From: Candidatus Altimarinota bacterium
Lineage (GTDB): Bacteria; Patescibacteriota; Gracilibacteria; BD1-5; UBA6164
Direction of reading: 5' to 3'
NCBI GenBank assembly: GCA_025210615.1
Contig: JAOARJ010000012.1
Coordinates: forward strand, 43,490-107,489
Length of the DNA stretch: 64,000 bases
The position numbers and the translations under genes are program-made. Positions 46,646 through 58,738 of the stretch are shown here, piece by piece (position 1 is the stretch's first letter; the number at the start of each line of letters is the position of its first letter). The notes under the pieces were generated by a model. That model had not been told where the DNA came from. It made no database searches and worked only from the letters and a program-made list of their open reading frames with translations.

Positions 46646-46771
46646 ATGGTTAATATTAACTTGAAAGTAAAAGTCAGTTGGAAAACTGTTATTGCGATAA
46701 GTATTTCTATTGCAATAATCTCCAATATTGACTCAAAGAATATAATTGATTTAATATCAAAAATATTCTAA
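46646..46771 (+). CDS. Small 41-aa protein with hydrophobic core, or small RNA
   Basis: ATG 46646 to TAA 46769, 41 residues: a basic N-terminus (VNINLKVKVSWK), a hydrophobic core TVIAISISIAIISNI, and a polar tail with DSKNIIDLISKIF. It could be a single-pass membrane microprotein. It has its own promoter and terminator. No UGA is present, but there is also no glycine, so this is uninformative. A non-coding RNA in the same unit is the alternative. Confidence 0.4.
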   Translation: MVNINLKVKVSWKTVIAISISIAIISNIDSKNIIDLISKIF

Positions 46772-46776
46772 TCATA

Positions 46777-46808
46777 AAAAGAGTGCTGGGCATAGCACTC
46801 TTTTATTT
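46777..46808 (+). terminator. Terminator of the short transcript
   Basis: AAAAGAGTGCT/AGCACTCTTTT stem with TTTTATTTTA. Confidence 0.75.
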
Positions 46809-46982
46809 TACTTTTTAACCTTCAATGGTCAAGAAGAGATAAGAATTTCTAATCTCAAGAACATTATATACTATTTTCCCATTTTTGCAAATAAATTAAT
46901 ATTTTTTCATAAAAAAACTTGAGAAAATAGCAAAAATAAGTATATTTAGAAAGAATTTAATTTTATTTTTTGACATATTTGT

Positions 46983-48179
46983 ATGAACGTATCAAAAATA
47001 AAGAAAATTGCCTTATTAATAGCTTTTTTCTTTAGTTTCATAATTTGAGCTAATGCTGATATAACTATATCTCCTTTGAAACATGAATTAACTGTTGAAC
47101 AATGAGGAGAAAAAGTTGAAATTATTAAAATAACAAATAATGACTCAAGAGCCATTACTCTATATACTTCAACAGAAGATTTTATCGCTTGAGATGATAC
47201 TTGAAAACCAAAATTTTTAAAAGCATCAGAACAATCTCATCCAGAATTAAGCCTAGCTAACTGGATAAAATTAACTGAATGAAATATAACTCTAGCACCA
47301 AAAGAAACTAGAGAAGTAAAGTTCAGAGTTAATGTACCTAAAACTTGAGAACCTGGATGACATTATTGAGCTATCTTTTTCGCTCCTGAAGCTACTTGAT
47401 GACAAATCTCTATCGTACAAAGATTATGAGTGCTTATCTTAATTGATGTTCCTTGAGAAGTAAAGATTGCTTGAGAATTTAAAGATACTCAAGTTTGAAG
47501 ACTAAATGAAGAACAAAACTTCGTAGAAAACAATAACTTAGATTGAATGCCTGTTGTATTCTCAACTGCTTTTGAAAATACTTGAAATATCCACTTGAAA
47601 CCAAGATGAAAAATAGAAATCTTAGATGATAGATGAGTAACTTTAGAAAACATCTGAAAAGAACCTATTGTCACTCCTGGATGAGCTTTTGTATGAGAAA
47701 GACAAGTGAATTATATCCCATTCAATCCATCAGATGGTAATGTTCTACCTAATTCCACAAGAAAATTTGAATCTGCTTGGGAATGATTTTGATACCCTGT
47801 TGTAAGTGAAGACTGAACTAAAAAAATAATGTTCCGCAATCTAACTGACTATTACGCTGAAGAAATTTGAAGTAAAGCGATGAACTTAAAACCTTGGCAA
47901 CAAATAAAAACTCAAAAAATATCAAAACCATTCACAGCTAATATCTACACATATTACGAAGGAAAAAATAAAGAAAAAAAAGAACTTAGAACAACAAAAA
48001 CTTTCCGTGTATCATATGTTGAAACTTATGTATGATTAAATACAGCTTTAGTATGATGAGCTGGTTTCATTGTTCTAATCTTAGTATTATATATGTTCAT
48101 TATAGCACCAAAAAATAGTGCTAAAAAAGAAGAAGAATTAAGAAAGAAAATTATGGAAGAGATGAATAAAAACAAATAA
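46983..48179 (+). CDS. DUF916-like membrane-anchored surface protein
   Basis: 398 residues. The signal peptide covers residues 1-24. A first beta domain with ITISPLKHELTVEQGEKVE and TGEPGGHYGAIFFAPEA matches the DUF916 (WxL-interacting) pattern. A second immunoglobulin-like domain follows (VVFSTAFENTGNIHLKPRG). The C-terminus is a transmembrane helix (about residues 357-380) and a basic cytoplasmic tail. In Gram-positive bacteria such proteins bridge WxL proteins and peptidoglycan. Here it could anchor the S-layer-like protein encoded just upstream. About 30 UGA codons, many in runs such as GG, agree with family glycines. Confidence 0.75.
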
Positions 48180-48208
48180 TAAATAAAATATTTATTTATA
48201 AAAAATTT

Positions 48209-48637
48209 ATGAAAAAATTTCTAGCTATTATCTCCTGTTTTACTATTATTTTTAGCCTAAATAATACTCTTTTTGCTGATAAAGTAAATGTTACTGCTAC
48301 AGTCTGAGCTATTGATACAGCCCCTCTTTTAAGTTCTATAACGCCTTCATATAGCCCTGTTGTAGTAAGGTGAAATACAATTCAATCTTTTTCTATGCAA
48401 ATAAAAGATAAAGAATGAGGACCAATAAGCTATACAATAACTCCTGAAAGCTGAAAATGATCTGTAGATATAACAAGCTGATCTCTGACTAACGCTTCAA
48501 GATTACAATCATGAGAAGCTACTATTTATTTTAAATATTTAGCTCCAACAAGCTATACTTGAAGTACTAAAGTTACAGTAACGCTAAATGATTGAACAAA
48601 TGTAACTGCACTAGATATTGATCTATATATTTACTAA
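48209..48637 (+). CDS. Secreted beta-sandwich protein
   Basis: 142 residues with a signal peptide (residues 1-23, ending NTLFA-D) and one predicted cadherin/Ig-like fold. It starts VNVTATVGAIDTAPLLSSI and ends NVTALDIDLYIY. The pattern SITPSYSPVVV, then GPISYTITPESGKG, resembles a single bacterial Ig-like module. It is 29 bases after the DUF916-like gene and belongs to the same four-gene transcript (46983-52447). A structural or adhesive surface component is likely; the exact role is unknown. Confidence 0.6.
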
Positions 48638-48659
48638 TATCTACTAATATTTTGATTTT

Positions 48660-49763
48660 ATGAAAAAAATTTCTCAAAAACATTTAATAATTATAATTTT
48701 TGTAATAATTTTGTTATGAGGAATTTTTTTAGTTAATAAAAAAATAAATAATAAGAATCCTCTTATAGAAAATGCTTACGTAAAAAATCTTACTTGGGAA
48801 ACTGATATATCTAACTCTGTTCCCTATGCAAAAGGAAATTTATTAGAATATGTCTATATAATTACTCCTCAAGAAGCTAGTAAAATTATAATAAACATTA
48901 AAAAATTAGCCAGCCATATAAATATAACAAAAATAGAAATAAACTGAGAAAGCCAAGACATAGATAGAACTCTTTTAGAAGCCGAAATTAATGATATAAC
49001 AACATTAAAAATTACTTGAGAAGCAACAGAAAATAGCGAAGAAAATAAAAATAATACAGAAAATAATTTAAAAAAAATTATAAATATAGAAGTAAAAAAT
49101 AAACTTAATAATAATTTATCAAAAACAAATAAAAATCCTGAAGAAAAAAGTAATCAAGAAATTAATAATAATTCTGAAACAGAAAAAGAACAAACTAATA
49201 TTAAGAATAAAGAAGAAAATAAAAAGAAAATTACTGATAATATTTCACTTAATAAATATAATTTTAGCTCTAATATTGATAACTTAATTGAAATTTCTTG
49301 AAATAATCTAGATAATATTCAATATATAAATATCTGATGAAATAGCTATGAACCTATAAAAGACGAAGATAATTTATATTTTAATATACAGCAAAACAGC
49401 TTTAATTCTTGAGAATATTTCGTCTTATTGCAGCTAAAAAATTGAGAAATACTAACTCTACCACAAAAAATAAATTTTATATTTGTAAATGATGAAATAA
49501 ATATAGCACAAATTACGCCAAATATAATAAAAAATAATAAAACAAAAATGATAGTATTACAATGAAATGGCTTTGATAAAATAATCTCTTTGCAACTAAG
49601 TAATAATATCGTTATAAAAAATACTAGTTTTGAGATTATTACTGATAACGTAATGAGCGTGAAAATTCCTGAAGGATTACCAGTTTGAAAATATCATTTT
49701 AATATTATGGATACCGTTTGAATCCATGAAATAAAAGAAATTAATTTTAATATAACTAAATAA
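48660..49763 (+). CDS. Membrane-anchored surface protein, unknown
   Basis: 367 residues. A signal anchor (residues 8-24) is followed by a beta-rich domain. A long Asn/Glu/Lys low-complexity linker (about 125-195) leads to two Ig-like modules; the last resembles an IPT/TIG fold (VLQGNGFDKIISLQLSNN). It starts 22 bases after the previous stop. I read it as a stalked surface protein. The biased linker and large distance from any known family make function unclear. Confidence 0.55.
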
Positions 49764-49768
49764 AAAAT

Positions 49769-52447
49769 ATGAAAAATATTATTAAATTATTATCTATCTT
49801 GCTTATTTCTAGCTTCTGAATTTATTTAGCTAGCGCTTGATACACATCTACCTTAAGTATAAAAAAATTATGAAATGAATCTTTTTGAGATGAAGTTAAT
49901 TTAAATTCTTCTTGAGATACTTTTGTAATGAATATCTCTTTAATTCCTTTATACGACAAAAAAACTAGAGTTGATATAACAGGTCTTCCTGCGTGAATAA
50001 ATCCAAATAGTTTTGCTATTGATGGAAATACTTGTTGATGAGATATTAATAATATTGACTATAATCAAACTAGCAATACTCTTCATTTTACTTATACTCC
50101 TACAGCTTCTTCAATTTGTGTTATAACAACCCAATATACAACAGCTTGAGTTGCAGCTTGAAATTATGATATCCAAGCTACTTTAACAGACTCCATTGAT
50201 AATACTTTTTGAAACTGAAATGATATTATTTCAAACTGAAATAATGTAAAAATTATAATTTCTTCCCTAGTACAAATCACTGAAGCAGATACTATTGATG
50301 CCGATAATGACTGATACATTGACTGATATAACCTAAAATTTAATAAAGTTCCATGAACTGCTTTAACTCCTGCGCAATTAAGTATAAGAACGGAAAATAA
50401 AGTTGCTTCTAACCTTGCTTACGATAACGCTAATAATAGAATAACTTTTACTGATGGATTGTTTACAAGCTGAGATAAACCTCTTATAGAAGTAACTAGT
50501 ACTGCTTGAGGTTATGAAAAAATGAAATATAGTATTGAAATTCACAATGATAAAGCCAAACCTATAATAACTTCTTTTGATAATTTAATAAACGCTAGTG
50601 ATAATATAAATGTAGTTTTTAATGAAAAAATGAAAAAGGCAGAAACACTATTATCTCCAGATTTAAAATACTCGTGAAGTTCTATTTCTATAACAAAAAC
50701 TTATAACGAAGTAACAAATACATTAACAATAAATCCAAATGGTAATTTAGTCGAATGATGAACTTATACTTTATCTATTACTACAAATGCAGTAGACTGG
50801 GAAAATAATAATCTTACAGCTAGAGACCTGACAATCTCTGTGATAGACCCAACTCCAACACCAACACCTAGTGGAGGATGATGATGAGGTGGTTGAGGTT
50901 GATGAAGTGTAAGCAGAGATTATGAAAGTTCTGACTATTTCTATAACAAAGCTAGAAAATTAGAAGACACTATTAATTCTGATGAAAAAGTATATTGAAA
51001 AATAAAAGTAAATAAAAATGAAACTTGAATTACTGCTTTAACAAAAACAAACGAAAAAATAAGATTATACTGAAATTCATCACAAGAATCTAACTTATAC
51101 ATAGACCAAAATACCTCAGTATCATACACTCAAAATTGGGATTGATATCTATATCCTTACTTAAAGTATGACTTCAGTGATGACAAAATAAAAAATCAAG
51201 ACTACCTAAATCTAAACGGTAAAAAATTAAAACTATATAACGCAGACTCTATCTGATATGTGTGAAGTGAAAAAGAGTTATTAAGTTTAAACAAAGATGC
51301 CACTGTAGAAATAAAACTTACAAGAGTTTATTCAAGCGATAGTTATTATGTATTCTATAGCAATAAATTAGATTGAGAATTCAAACCTGTAAAAAATATT
51401 CCGTTCAAAGCCGATCCAAAAACATGAACAATCACAATAAAAACAGATAAATTATGATATATTGTCGTAATGAGATGAAGATATTATACTTGAAAATCTG
51501 TAAAACCTGCTGATACAACAACTGAAGAAGAAACTTGAACCATAACTGCAAAATTTAATACTCTAGAAGAAGCAAGAAACGCTAGTTTATTAGAAATAAA
51601 AAATCCTAAATTATCAGTATTTATAGAAAAATATTATAATGATTTAAGATTAAATGATAGAAATCTAGAATACTTTACTAGCTTTGATAAGGATTTAAGA
51701 GAAGAAAATAATAAATTAATAAATGCTTACTATGATACGTTTATCTGACTAGATGAATACTTATCAGGTAAAAAAGATAAAACTTTTGTGAATAATTTAA
51801 TGAAATCAGTTACTATTGTAGAAGCTGAAAAACAAAAAAGAAAAAATCTAATCCTAGAAAAAAGATATGTAGACATAGTTACAGAATTAGATGATAGCAT
51901 TATTTATAGAGTAAAACAAGAAGAATTCAAAAAAGCATTTGAAACTTTAGAAAATAAACTTGTAGGAAAACTTAGATTATTAAGAGATAACGAAAATATC
52001 GAAGAAGAAGAATATCAAACAGCTTTAAGCGCTTATAACGATTTAGTCTTAAACTTCGCTATATATAAAGAGTTTAATAAACTTCCTGAAGCATTAAATA
52101 GAGCGATGAAAGCATTTGAAATTTTATATAAAACTTATTCAAAAAAAGTTGTTTATAAACCTATCGTTATCAAGCCTCAAAAATTATTTGTAAAAGATGT
52201 ATACTCTCTAACTAAATCTCTAAAAGTCTGAGACTATAATGATGAAGTAAAAAATTTACAAGCAATATTAAGAATGTATGGATATTTTGACTACCCTAGT
52301 AACACTTGATATTTCTGAAAAATTACAAGAGCTTCTCTTATAAGATTTAGTAAAGAAGTATTAGATTATAATTCTACTTGAATATTAACTGATAATTTAA
52401 GAGAAAAAATCTTAAACTTAGAAATAAATGAAAAAGAAAATAATTAA
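49769..52447 (+). CDS. Secreted protein with C-terminal peptidoglycan-binding domain
   Basis: 892 residues. The signal peptide covers residues 1-22. Two to three beta-sandwich modules follow; the second has a Ca-like acidic loop, DTIDADNDGYIDGYN. A Pro/Thr stretch (PTPTPTPSGG) leads into a run of ten glycines, mixing UGA and GGN codons. Then come a beta domain, a long Lys/Glu helical region (about 600-800), and a C-terminal PG_binding_1 domain (LKVGDYNDEVKNLQAILRMY, then TGYFGKITRASLIRFSKE). It probably binds the cell wall and presents the preceding modules. It ends the surface operon with a terminator. Confidence 0.75.
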
Positions 52448-52451
52448 AATT

Positions 52452-52481
52452 AAAACTCTAGATTAATTTCTAGAGTTTTTT
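52452..52481 (+). terminator. Terminator of the surface operon
   Basis: AAAACTCTAGA/TCTAGAGTTTT stem followed by TTAT. Confidence 0.75.
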
Positions 52482-52543
52482 ATTTTTTCTAAAATTTTGA
52501 AATAGCCTGAAAAGTTGGTACTCGATAACTAATCTTTAATTTT

Positions 52544-53554
52544 ATGCAATCCCCTTGACTTGTTATCAAAGCTTGAATTTATTCCGCCTGAAAAACGAGT
52601 AATTCAATTTGAGATATGAAAAGTTTTAATCCATTTAAACAGATAAATATCGCTAATCAGCCCTCTTGATATTCGCATATCTATATAAAAACCGTGAAAG
52701 ATTTTATAAATCTACTTAAAGACATTTATTATTATAATCTGTTTTATTGCCGATATGATGAAAAAATGGAGCAATTAGATTTATATAAAACCGTCCTTTA
52801 TAATCTTGAGCATTATGAGTACAACGACCTATTTCCAAACGCTTTAAACTTAGTAAAACAAAACAAATTTTTTAAAGATTTTTGGACAAAATTCAAAATA
52901 AGAATTTGAAAAGAAAAAACTTGCGTAATGATGAAAAAACAATTAATTCACGAAATAGATTTTATAGAAAATGTTTATTTGAAAAAAAGAAAAGAAATCA
53001 CTGATATTTTTTGAGAAGATTTAATTTTAGATTATTTCAATTTTATCTCACTTGATGAAGCAACACTTTATTTTTGAGCTAGAAATTATGAAAAAAACTT
53101 TAAATGAGAAAATAAATTTTTGCTAGATTTTATCGTCTTCCCCGTTAAACTAAACACAAGAATTGAGGCAATAGTACAAAATCCAAATATGCTCGATGTA
53201 AATTTTAGAAGACAGGCAAGCACCTATAAATTACATTATGCAAAACTTTGAGGATTCTTAAAAAGAACAAGTGAAGTGGAAGTAAAAGACCCCGAGAAAG
53301 TAAGATTTGAAGACGCTGAAGTAATGTCATCAAGATTATCTATTAATTTTTACAAACTCTTTAAATATCCGCGTATTCAGTATTATAGAAACCATTTAAT
53401 TTCGTCTACTGATAAAGATTTGTATTCTCCGTGAATGTACCTTGAGCATATAAGACATATGACAGACGCTTTAAATTGAGAGCCACCAACTGAATTTATA
53501 GAAAAAGAAAAAAAGGAGCAAGTAGCTCCAAAATTTAAACTAAAAACAGCTTAA
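52544..53554 (+). CDS. Hypothetical protein at the start of the accessory region
   Basis: 336 residues, no recognised family. It is helical, aromatic- and Lys-rich, soluble, with no signal. Distinct phrases are KDIYYYNLFYCRYDEKMEQL, then DFIVFPVKLNTRIEAI, and a Pro/Lys-rich end. Base composition is a little less AT-extreme than in the surface genes, and GGN glycines are rare while UGA is used about 14 times. The last bases form a terminator stem with the following spacer. Confidence 0.5.
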
Positions 53555-53573
53555 AATTAAGTTGTTTTTTTTA
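53543..53573. terminator. Terminator between 52544 gene and the OLD nuclease gene
   Basis: AACAGCTTAA/TTAAGTTGTT stem, followed by TTTTTTTATT. It also ends adjacent to the OLD-family stop codon. Confidence 0.6.
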
Positions 53574-55469
53574 TTAGCAATCTCATAAATCTTCAAAATT
53601 AATTTCATTTCTATCCACAATTTCACTTATTGCATTTATTATAGGCAATTTTTTTATTTCTGGATCAGTTATATTAGGATAAATTATATATTTCCAGTAA
53701 AAATTAGCCCTTAAAACTTTCCCTCAGTTATAAATTTGATGCCATTTTTTAAATCCCTCATCTTTTAATGATAAATCATATTTATATTCATAATCATGTT
53801 TCTCTATTTCTATAGAATATGGATAATGAAATCCCTCTGGAATATCATCACTTTGATGAGAAGGTTCAAAAGTAAAATCATTTAAATATATTCATCATGC
53901 TAATCAACTCATAAAATCATCAAGAAACTTATCAGAAATTTTTTTCCGAATTCATCATCAAAATTTTGGTATATTAACATGTAATCATTTAGGATTAATG
54001 CAATCTCTTTCTTCTAATATTTCATTATTATCAGTATCAAATATAACATTATATTTAATTCAAAATGTAGAAAATATTTTTTGATAAAATGGAATATTGT
54101 TAATTGTTCAGCAATTAACAACAAAAATGTCTCTACCTCATTGCTCTTTTTCTTGTAAATATCATCTCAAAATAATTTCTTCTGTTGGTCATTCCACTAA
54201 AACAACTTCATTCGCATAAAATGATTCACAAAGATATGGATTAAACCTTAAAACCTCATACATAAATTGTTGTTTTTGTTCTCTTGCTTCTCAAATACCT
54301 ACTATTGTTTCTTCTATTTCAGAGCTTGTTAATTGATTTATTTTAGTTTTTTTATTATTTTCTTTTAACATTCTTACAATTGAAGTCCTTTCTTTTGATA
54401 AATCTATCATTGCTGGAGAATGAGAGGCACATAATATCTGGTAAGGAAAATCATTTTCACTAACAGAATATATTAAGCTTCTTAGTTGTCTCATAATACA
54501 TGGATGTAAAAATAATTCTGGTTCTTCAAATAAAATCAAATAATCTTTTCTTCAATTTATACGCTCAAATTCTTCCGCTACATCTCTCATTAACATTAAA
54601 GAAAATATTCAAGCTCTAATTGATCCATGTCAAATTTTTGAAGAATCTGCAGGAATATTTTCTTCTACATCTCAATTTATATCTACTTTTTGAAATAAAA
54701 TATTAAAATTTTTTCAAATTTTATTTTCTGTCCATGATATTTTATCCTTTTCTTCTAACTCTATTTTTGTATCTGGAAAAAGTTTTTGATAATATTTGTT
54801 AACTTCTTCTTTATATTTTTCTACAGCTTCAGGGTTATACATTTTTTTTTGTAATTCTTTAATTTTTGCCTCTGCTTCTTTATACTCTTCAGACTCTCTT
54901 TCTTTTAATTTTTTTTCTGCTTTTCCCTTTAAAATTTTATTAACAATATCTGCTATTTCTTTCTCTGTTGGCATTGCTTTTATAAAAATTGGGGTAGGCA
55001 AACATCTTTGAAAAACACCATCTAATCAAAGGCTTCAGTAATTAGAGTTTTCCCAATTTAATGTTTCAGGATTAAAAGTAAGATTTTTAGCTTTTTTAAT
55101 TGTTATTTTATCTCAAGTTTTCTCTGTTTCAAAGACTTTTAAAACTTTTAATATTTTTCAATCCTTTAAAAACTTTTTTATAGATTCTGTTTTACTAGGG
55201 GCTCTCCTTGAAATTCTATCAAAATCATATTGATCTAACTCAAGTTCAAGTTCAAACTCTATATTATTATTATCTTTCTCATATACATCTTCCAGCTTAG
55301 GTGTTTCATTATCATAAAAAAATTTATACGCCCTTAAAAAAGTAGACTTTCAAACATTATTTTGTCAAAAAATAAAAATAGTATTAGAATTATCAAAATT
55401 AATTCTATTTTGTTCCAGTCATCAGTTAATTCAACCAAAGTTATTAACTGCAAAATTAAGTATTTTCAT
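53574..55469 (-). CDS. OLD-family ATPase/TOPRIM nuclease
   Basis: 631 residues. The N-terminal ABC-type ATPase is split by a coiled-coil insertion. Walker A reads FGQNNVGKSTFLRAYKFF, where the usual Gly-Lys-Ser/Thr is kept and the Gly is UGA. The insertion covers about residues 160-260. Walker B and the D-loop are LILFEEPELFLHP, and the switch is CASHSPAMIDL. The C-terminal TOPRIM domain follows, with VLVEGPTEE, CGTINNIPF and IFDTDNNE. OLD proteins are DNA nucleases used in anti-phage defence. No UvrD-type helicase (as in Gabija) and no small partner (as in PARIS) lies nearby, so it looks like a stand-alone class 1 OLD. It is divergent from a membrane protein gene 155 bases away. Confidence 0.85.
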
Positions 55470-55624
55470 AACAAAAAGTATAAAGATTAAAATATCCTGT
55501 TTTTAAAACAGAATATATACTAACACACTATAAAAATATATCAAATCTTTTTTTATACTTTCATTTGACTTGTTTATATTTTAGTTTAATATAATAATCA
55601 ATATTTATTAATATAAATAAAATA

Positions 55625-56272
55625 ATGAAAATAATTAAAGTTATAAATGAATTTCAAATAAAAATTATTTTTGAAATAACTAAAAGAAAAAAACAAATCC
55701 AAAATTCTCCTCAAATAGACTTTTGATACACAAAATTTATAATATTTTCTTCTGCTTTTTTTGTATTATATAATTATATCTTCCCCAATACACAATGGTT
55801 TAGAAAAACAAAGGAATTAACAGATTTTCAATATCAATTATTGTGTCAGTGATTTTCTATATTATTCGCTTTGATAGTGATTCATTGTATTTATTTAGTC
55901 CTTTATGAAAGAAATTTCAAACAGGAATTAAAAAAGTTAAATAATGAATGAAAAAAAATCTATTTAGAAAATGAATATAAACAATCTTATCAACCTTTTT
56001 TAAAATGAATTTGAATCTATTTTACTTTTTTTATTTCCATACTTGCAATATTTTTAACTTTTATAAATATGCAATTTTCTTTAGAAACTGCAGTATGAAT
56101 AGCAAATGAAAAAATAAACTTTAGTGGTACCTATAAAATTAGTGAACGGACTGGAAGTTTTATTTGATTCTATATTCTTTTTGGTGTTTTATATATCATA
56201 TGATATAAAATATTAATTTATGAAAAATACAAATTTAATAAATATTACTATTATTCTTTATTTAAAAAATAA
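55625..56272 (+). CDS. Hypothetical membrane protein
   Basis: 215 residues with a cytoplasmic Lys-rich N-terminus and four hydrophobic segments (about residues 40-55, 75-95, 130-155 and 180-205). The phrase QYQLLCQGFSILFALIVIHC marks the second. No family is recognised. It is divergently transcribed from the OLD nuclease gene across a 155-base spacer, so a role as membrane partner or immunity-like protein is conceivable but unsupported. Nine or so UGA codons lie in frame. Confidence 0.5.
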
Positions 56273-56275
56273 TAG

Positions 56276-56304
56276 TTGCAAAAAAATAAAAAAAATAGTA
56301 TAAT
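56276..56304 (+). promoter_or_regulatory. Promoter, TTGCAA/TATAAT with 17-base spacer
   Basis: TTGCAA 56276-56281 and TATAAT 56299-56304, the clearest example of the TTGCAA-type promoter here. It lies directly after the preceding stop codon. Confidence 0.65.
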
Positions 56305-56333
56305 GTAACAAAATATAATTAATTCAAATTTTA

Positions 56334-56873
56334 ATGTGAGAAACTGCTGATAAATTGCCCGTTTATAATGCAACTCTTGAAACTAGAGCCCCCCAACAAC
56401 AAGTTGAAAAATTAGCTGAAAATGCTACAACTGATTATACTGTCTGAGTAGTGAGGGCTACTGCAAGAAATATTTTAGATTGAGCTGATACTGCAACTAT
56501 TACAAAACGAAACTTAGAAACATTTAAAACTACTAGAATCTCAATAAAATTAGAAACAAAATATTGAGAATGATTAACAATTAAAAGTTGTGAATTATCA
56601 AAAGAAGATATTGAAGCTATATGACAAAATGTACTTACATTATGGAAAGATTGAAAATTACAGGCATATATAAATCAAAATTGAGAAGTGTTAGTTGATA
56701 TAATAAATTTTGATATTAAATCTCGTAAAAATTTACTATTCGTGAATATTGATAGTTGAATGCACTTAAAAGATTGAAAACTAATTTATAAGGCCTCTGA
56801 TTGAGAATTTTATGAAGAATGACATAAATATTTTAATTCACATATAATTAAATTTTATATTATGGATTATTAA
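56334..56873 (+). CDS. Hypothetical protein starting Met-Gly(UGA)
   Basis: 179 residues. The second codon is UGA, so a standard-code reading would find no gene. The protein has a helical N-terminus and a beta-rich second half with repeated K/D-G-K/E turns (KDGKLQAYINQNGEVLVDII, then SGMHLKDGKLIYKASDGE). The pattern suggests a WG-like or beta-helical fold, unproven. Monocistronic with a strong promoter and a bidirectional terminator. Confidence 0.55.
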
Positions 56874-56876
56874 AAA

Positions 56877-56905
56877 AAAGTAGTTTTAAAAAACTACTTT
56901 TATTT
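56877..56905. terminator. Bidirectional terminator between convergent genes
   Basis: AAAAGTAGTTTT/AAAACTACTTTT stem, T runs on both sides. It overlaps the stop of the minus-strand gene. Confidence 0.65.
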
Positions 56906-58573
56906 TTTTAAGTATTTTTGTACAATTAAAACTGTTAATTCATTATATTCATCTATATTATTCAAAAACTTAGATTTTTGTTTACGGTATTCTGAAAATG
57001 ATAAGTCTTTATCATTAAAAGTTTTCATCAAAGGATTAATTTCATTATCAAAAGTTTCCCTAATCTCCGCAAATCTCTCCTTAACTCTAATCAAATTATA
57101 TTGCAATTCTCAAGAAGTTTTGTAAAGTCAATCTTCCATTTCATCAATTAAAAAATCATTTCAATTTATAATTTGCTCCTCATAAATTCTCATCGCAAAT
57201 TCAGTATTGGCTATTTCATCAACTTGTCATTGAATTTTATCGCCAAAAATATCTGCTAAAATTGCTGTATTTGTCGCACTATTTAGCATTTTTCTTGACG
57301 CTTCTAATTGCTGTTTGCTTCACTTCATCGTTTTTATTGTATCTGTTGCCGTTTCAGAGCTTTTTTTAGTTACTTTATTTACTTTTGAAGCTTTATCTTG
57401 AAAGGCTTCCAATTCAGGCGCATATTTTCAAAATTTATCTTCTGCAGTATTTCTAATTAAAACAATATTTGACTTAAATTTTTCAAATGCTTTTTCAGAA
57501 ATATTAAGAGTTTTTACCTTATCCATTGCGATTTTCAAAGGTCATCACCAAACAACTCAAGCAGGGAAAAAATGAGATCAAGCAAGAAGTCAAACCACAT
57601 ATCAAAGAATATATCAGACCTCCGCAGGTCCATCAATTCAATCTAAAATTTCGTCAAAAATCTGCTTATACTCCCTCAAAATAGTAGGCACTAAATCCAT
57701 TAAAGAACGTATAACTTCGTCAGGCACTAAATTCAAATCCACCACCGCTCAAAAATAATCCAAAACTCAATCAATTCATCAGGCGACCGTTCCTGCTGCG
57801 ACTCTTCAAGTTTCCAAAACTGCAGGTTCTGCAAAATCAGGGATATAATTATTATCAATTATACTTTCTTCAAGCCACGCTTCAAAAGGTGCTTCATCAT
57901 TTTTTCAATCTCAATATTGATAAATTTGGCTACTAGTCAAATCCTTTATTCAAGCCAAAACTATCTTAGCGTCAACGGCTAAATGTTTTCTACAAAAATT
58001 AAAAGTATTATAAACTCACTGAACATAATCGGCAGAAGTTAAATTTTCCGTATCGTTTTTTTCAAGAAAAAACAACATATCTTGCAATTCCTCGCCATAA
58101 AAATCGTATCAATCAATCTTTCAATATCACGATAATTGACTCCTCATTTCCATTAAAATCAGCCTAATATTTGGATTATTTTTATGAACTCACATAATCA
58201 AATCGTCTAATCTTTTTATTTCTCTTTCAATCCTAGTTTCGCTTAAACTCTCGTTTATCGCTGATATTTTTGTGATTAAACTTTCTCTAGTTTTTATATG
58301 CACAAAATCATTTCAATCTCATCAAACATATTGAGAAAGTGGCATTAATTCTCAATCTTCATAATAAAAATACTGTTCGTCAGGATAATTCATAAGCAAA
58401 TCTTCCAAAATTTCTTTTTTGTCTTCTTGCTCTTCTTTTAAAGAATTTATTTGGCTTTGTAATCTTCTTTGTTCTATTTTTTGAGGCGAAAAAGAATCAC
58501 CTGCAACTTCTTTTCTGTCAGGAGCTTTTCTCATTACTAATGTTTCGCTATATCATCAAAAAGTTTCAGCCAT
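56900..58573 (-). CDS. Large hypothetical protein with central hydrophobic region
   Basis: 557 residues. The first 75 residues form a charged coiled coil (KIEQRRLQSQINSLKEEQED). A globular part to about residue 275 follows, then a Gly/Ala-rich hydrophobic zone (VGYILGYVVGLLAGSHFFPA, around 320-345). The C-terminal half is a long helical bundle. No family is recognised. The hydrophobic centre between helical arms resembles pore-forming or injected effector proteins, but this is speculation. Unlike most native genes it has a Shine-Dalgarno-like AGAGG eight bases before the ATG, yet it uses many UGA glycines (about 32), so it is adapted to the recoded genome. Less AT-rich codons (gcg, gtg, gcc) hint at a different history. 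Confidence 0.5.
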
Positions 58574-58684
58574 TTTTTACCTCTTATTTTTATTTCAATT
58601 TTATTATATCATTTTATAAAAAATATTGCAAGAGGTTAAATGTTTGAGGTTTATATACAGAAATTATTTAGCAGTTTAAAAAAA

Positions 58685-58730
58685 GTAAAACTGCCTAGAA
58701 TTAGATCCTAAGCAGTTTTTTGTTTTTTGA
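58685..58730 (-). terminator. Terminator of the standard-code gene pair
   Basis: Minus-strand AAAACTGCTTAGG/CCTAGGCAGTTTT-type stem (one mismatch) and a T-rich tail, nine bases beyond the stop of the GGDEF gene. Confidence 0.6.
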
Positions 58731-58738
58731 GAAAAACA

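Noticed and set aside
53574..56272. Gabija, PARIS or retron system
   Set aside because: No UvrD-like GajB, no AriB-like partner and no reverse transcriptase is present. Only the OLD protein is supported.
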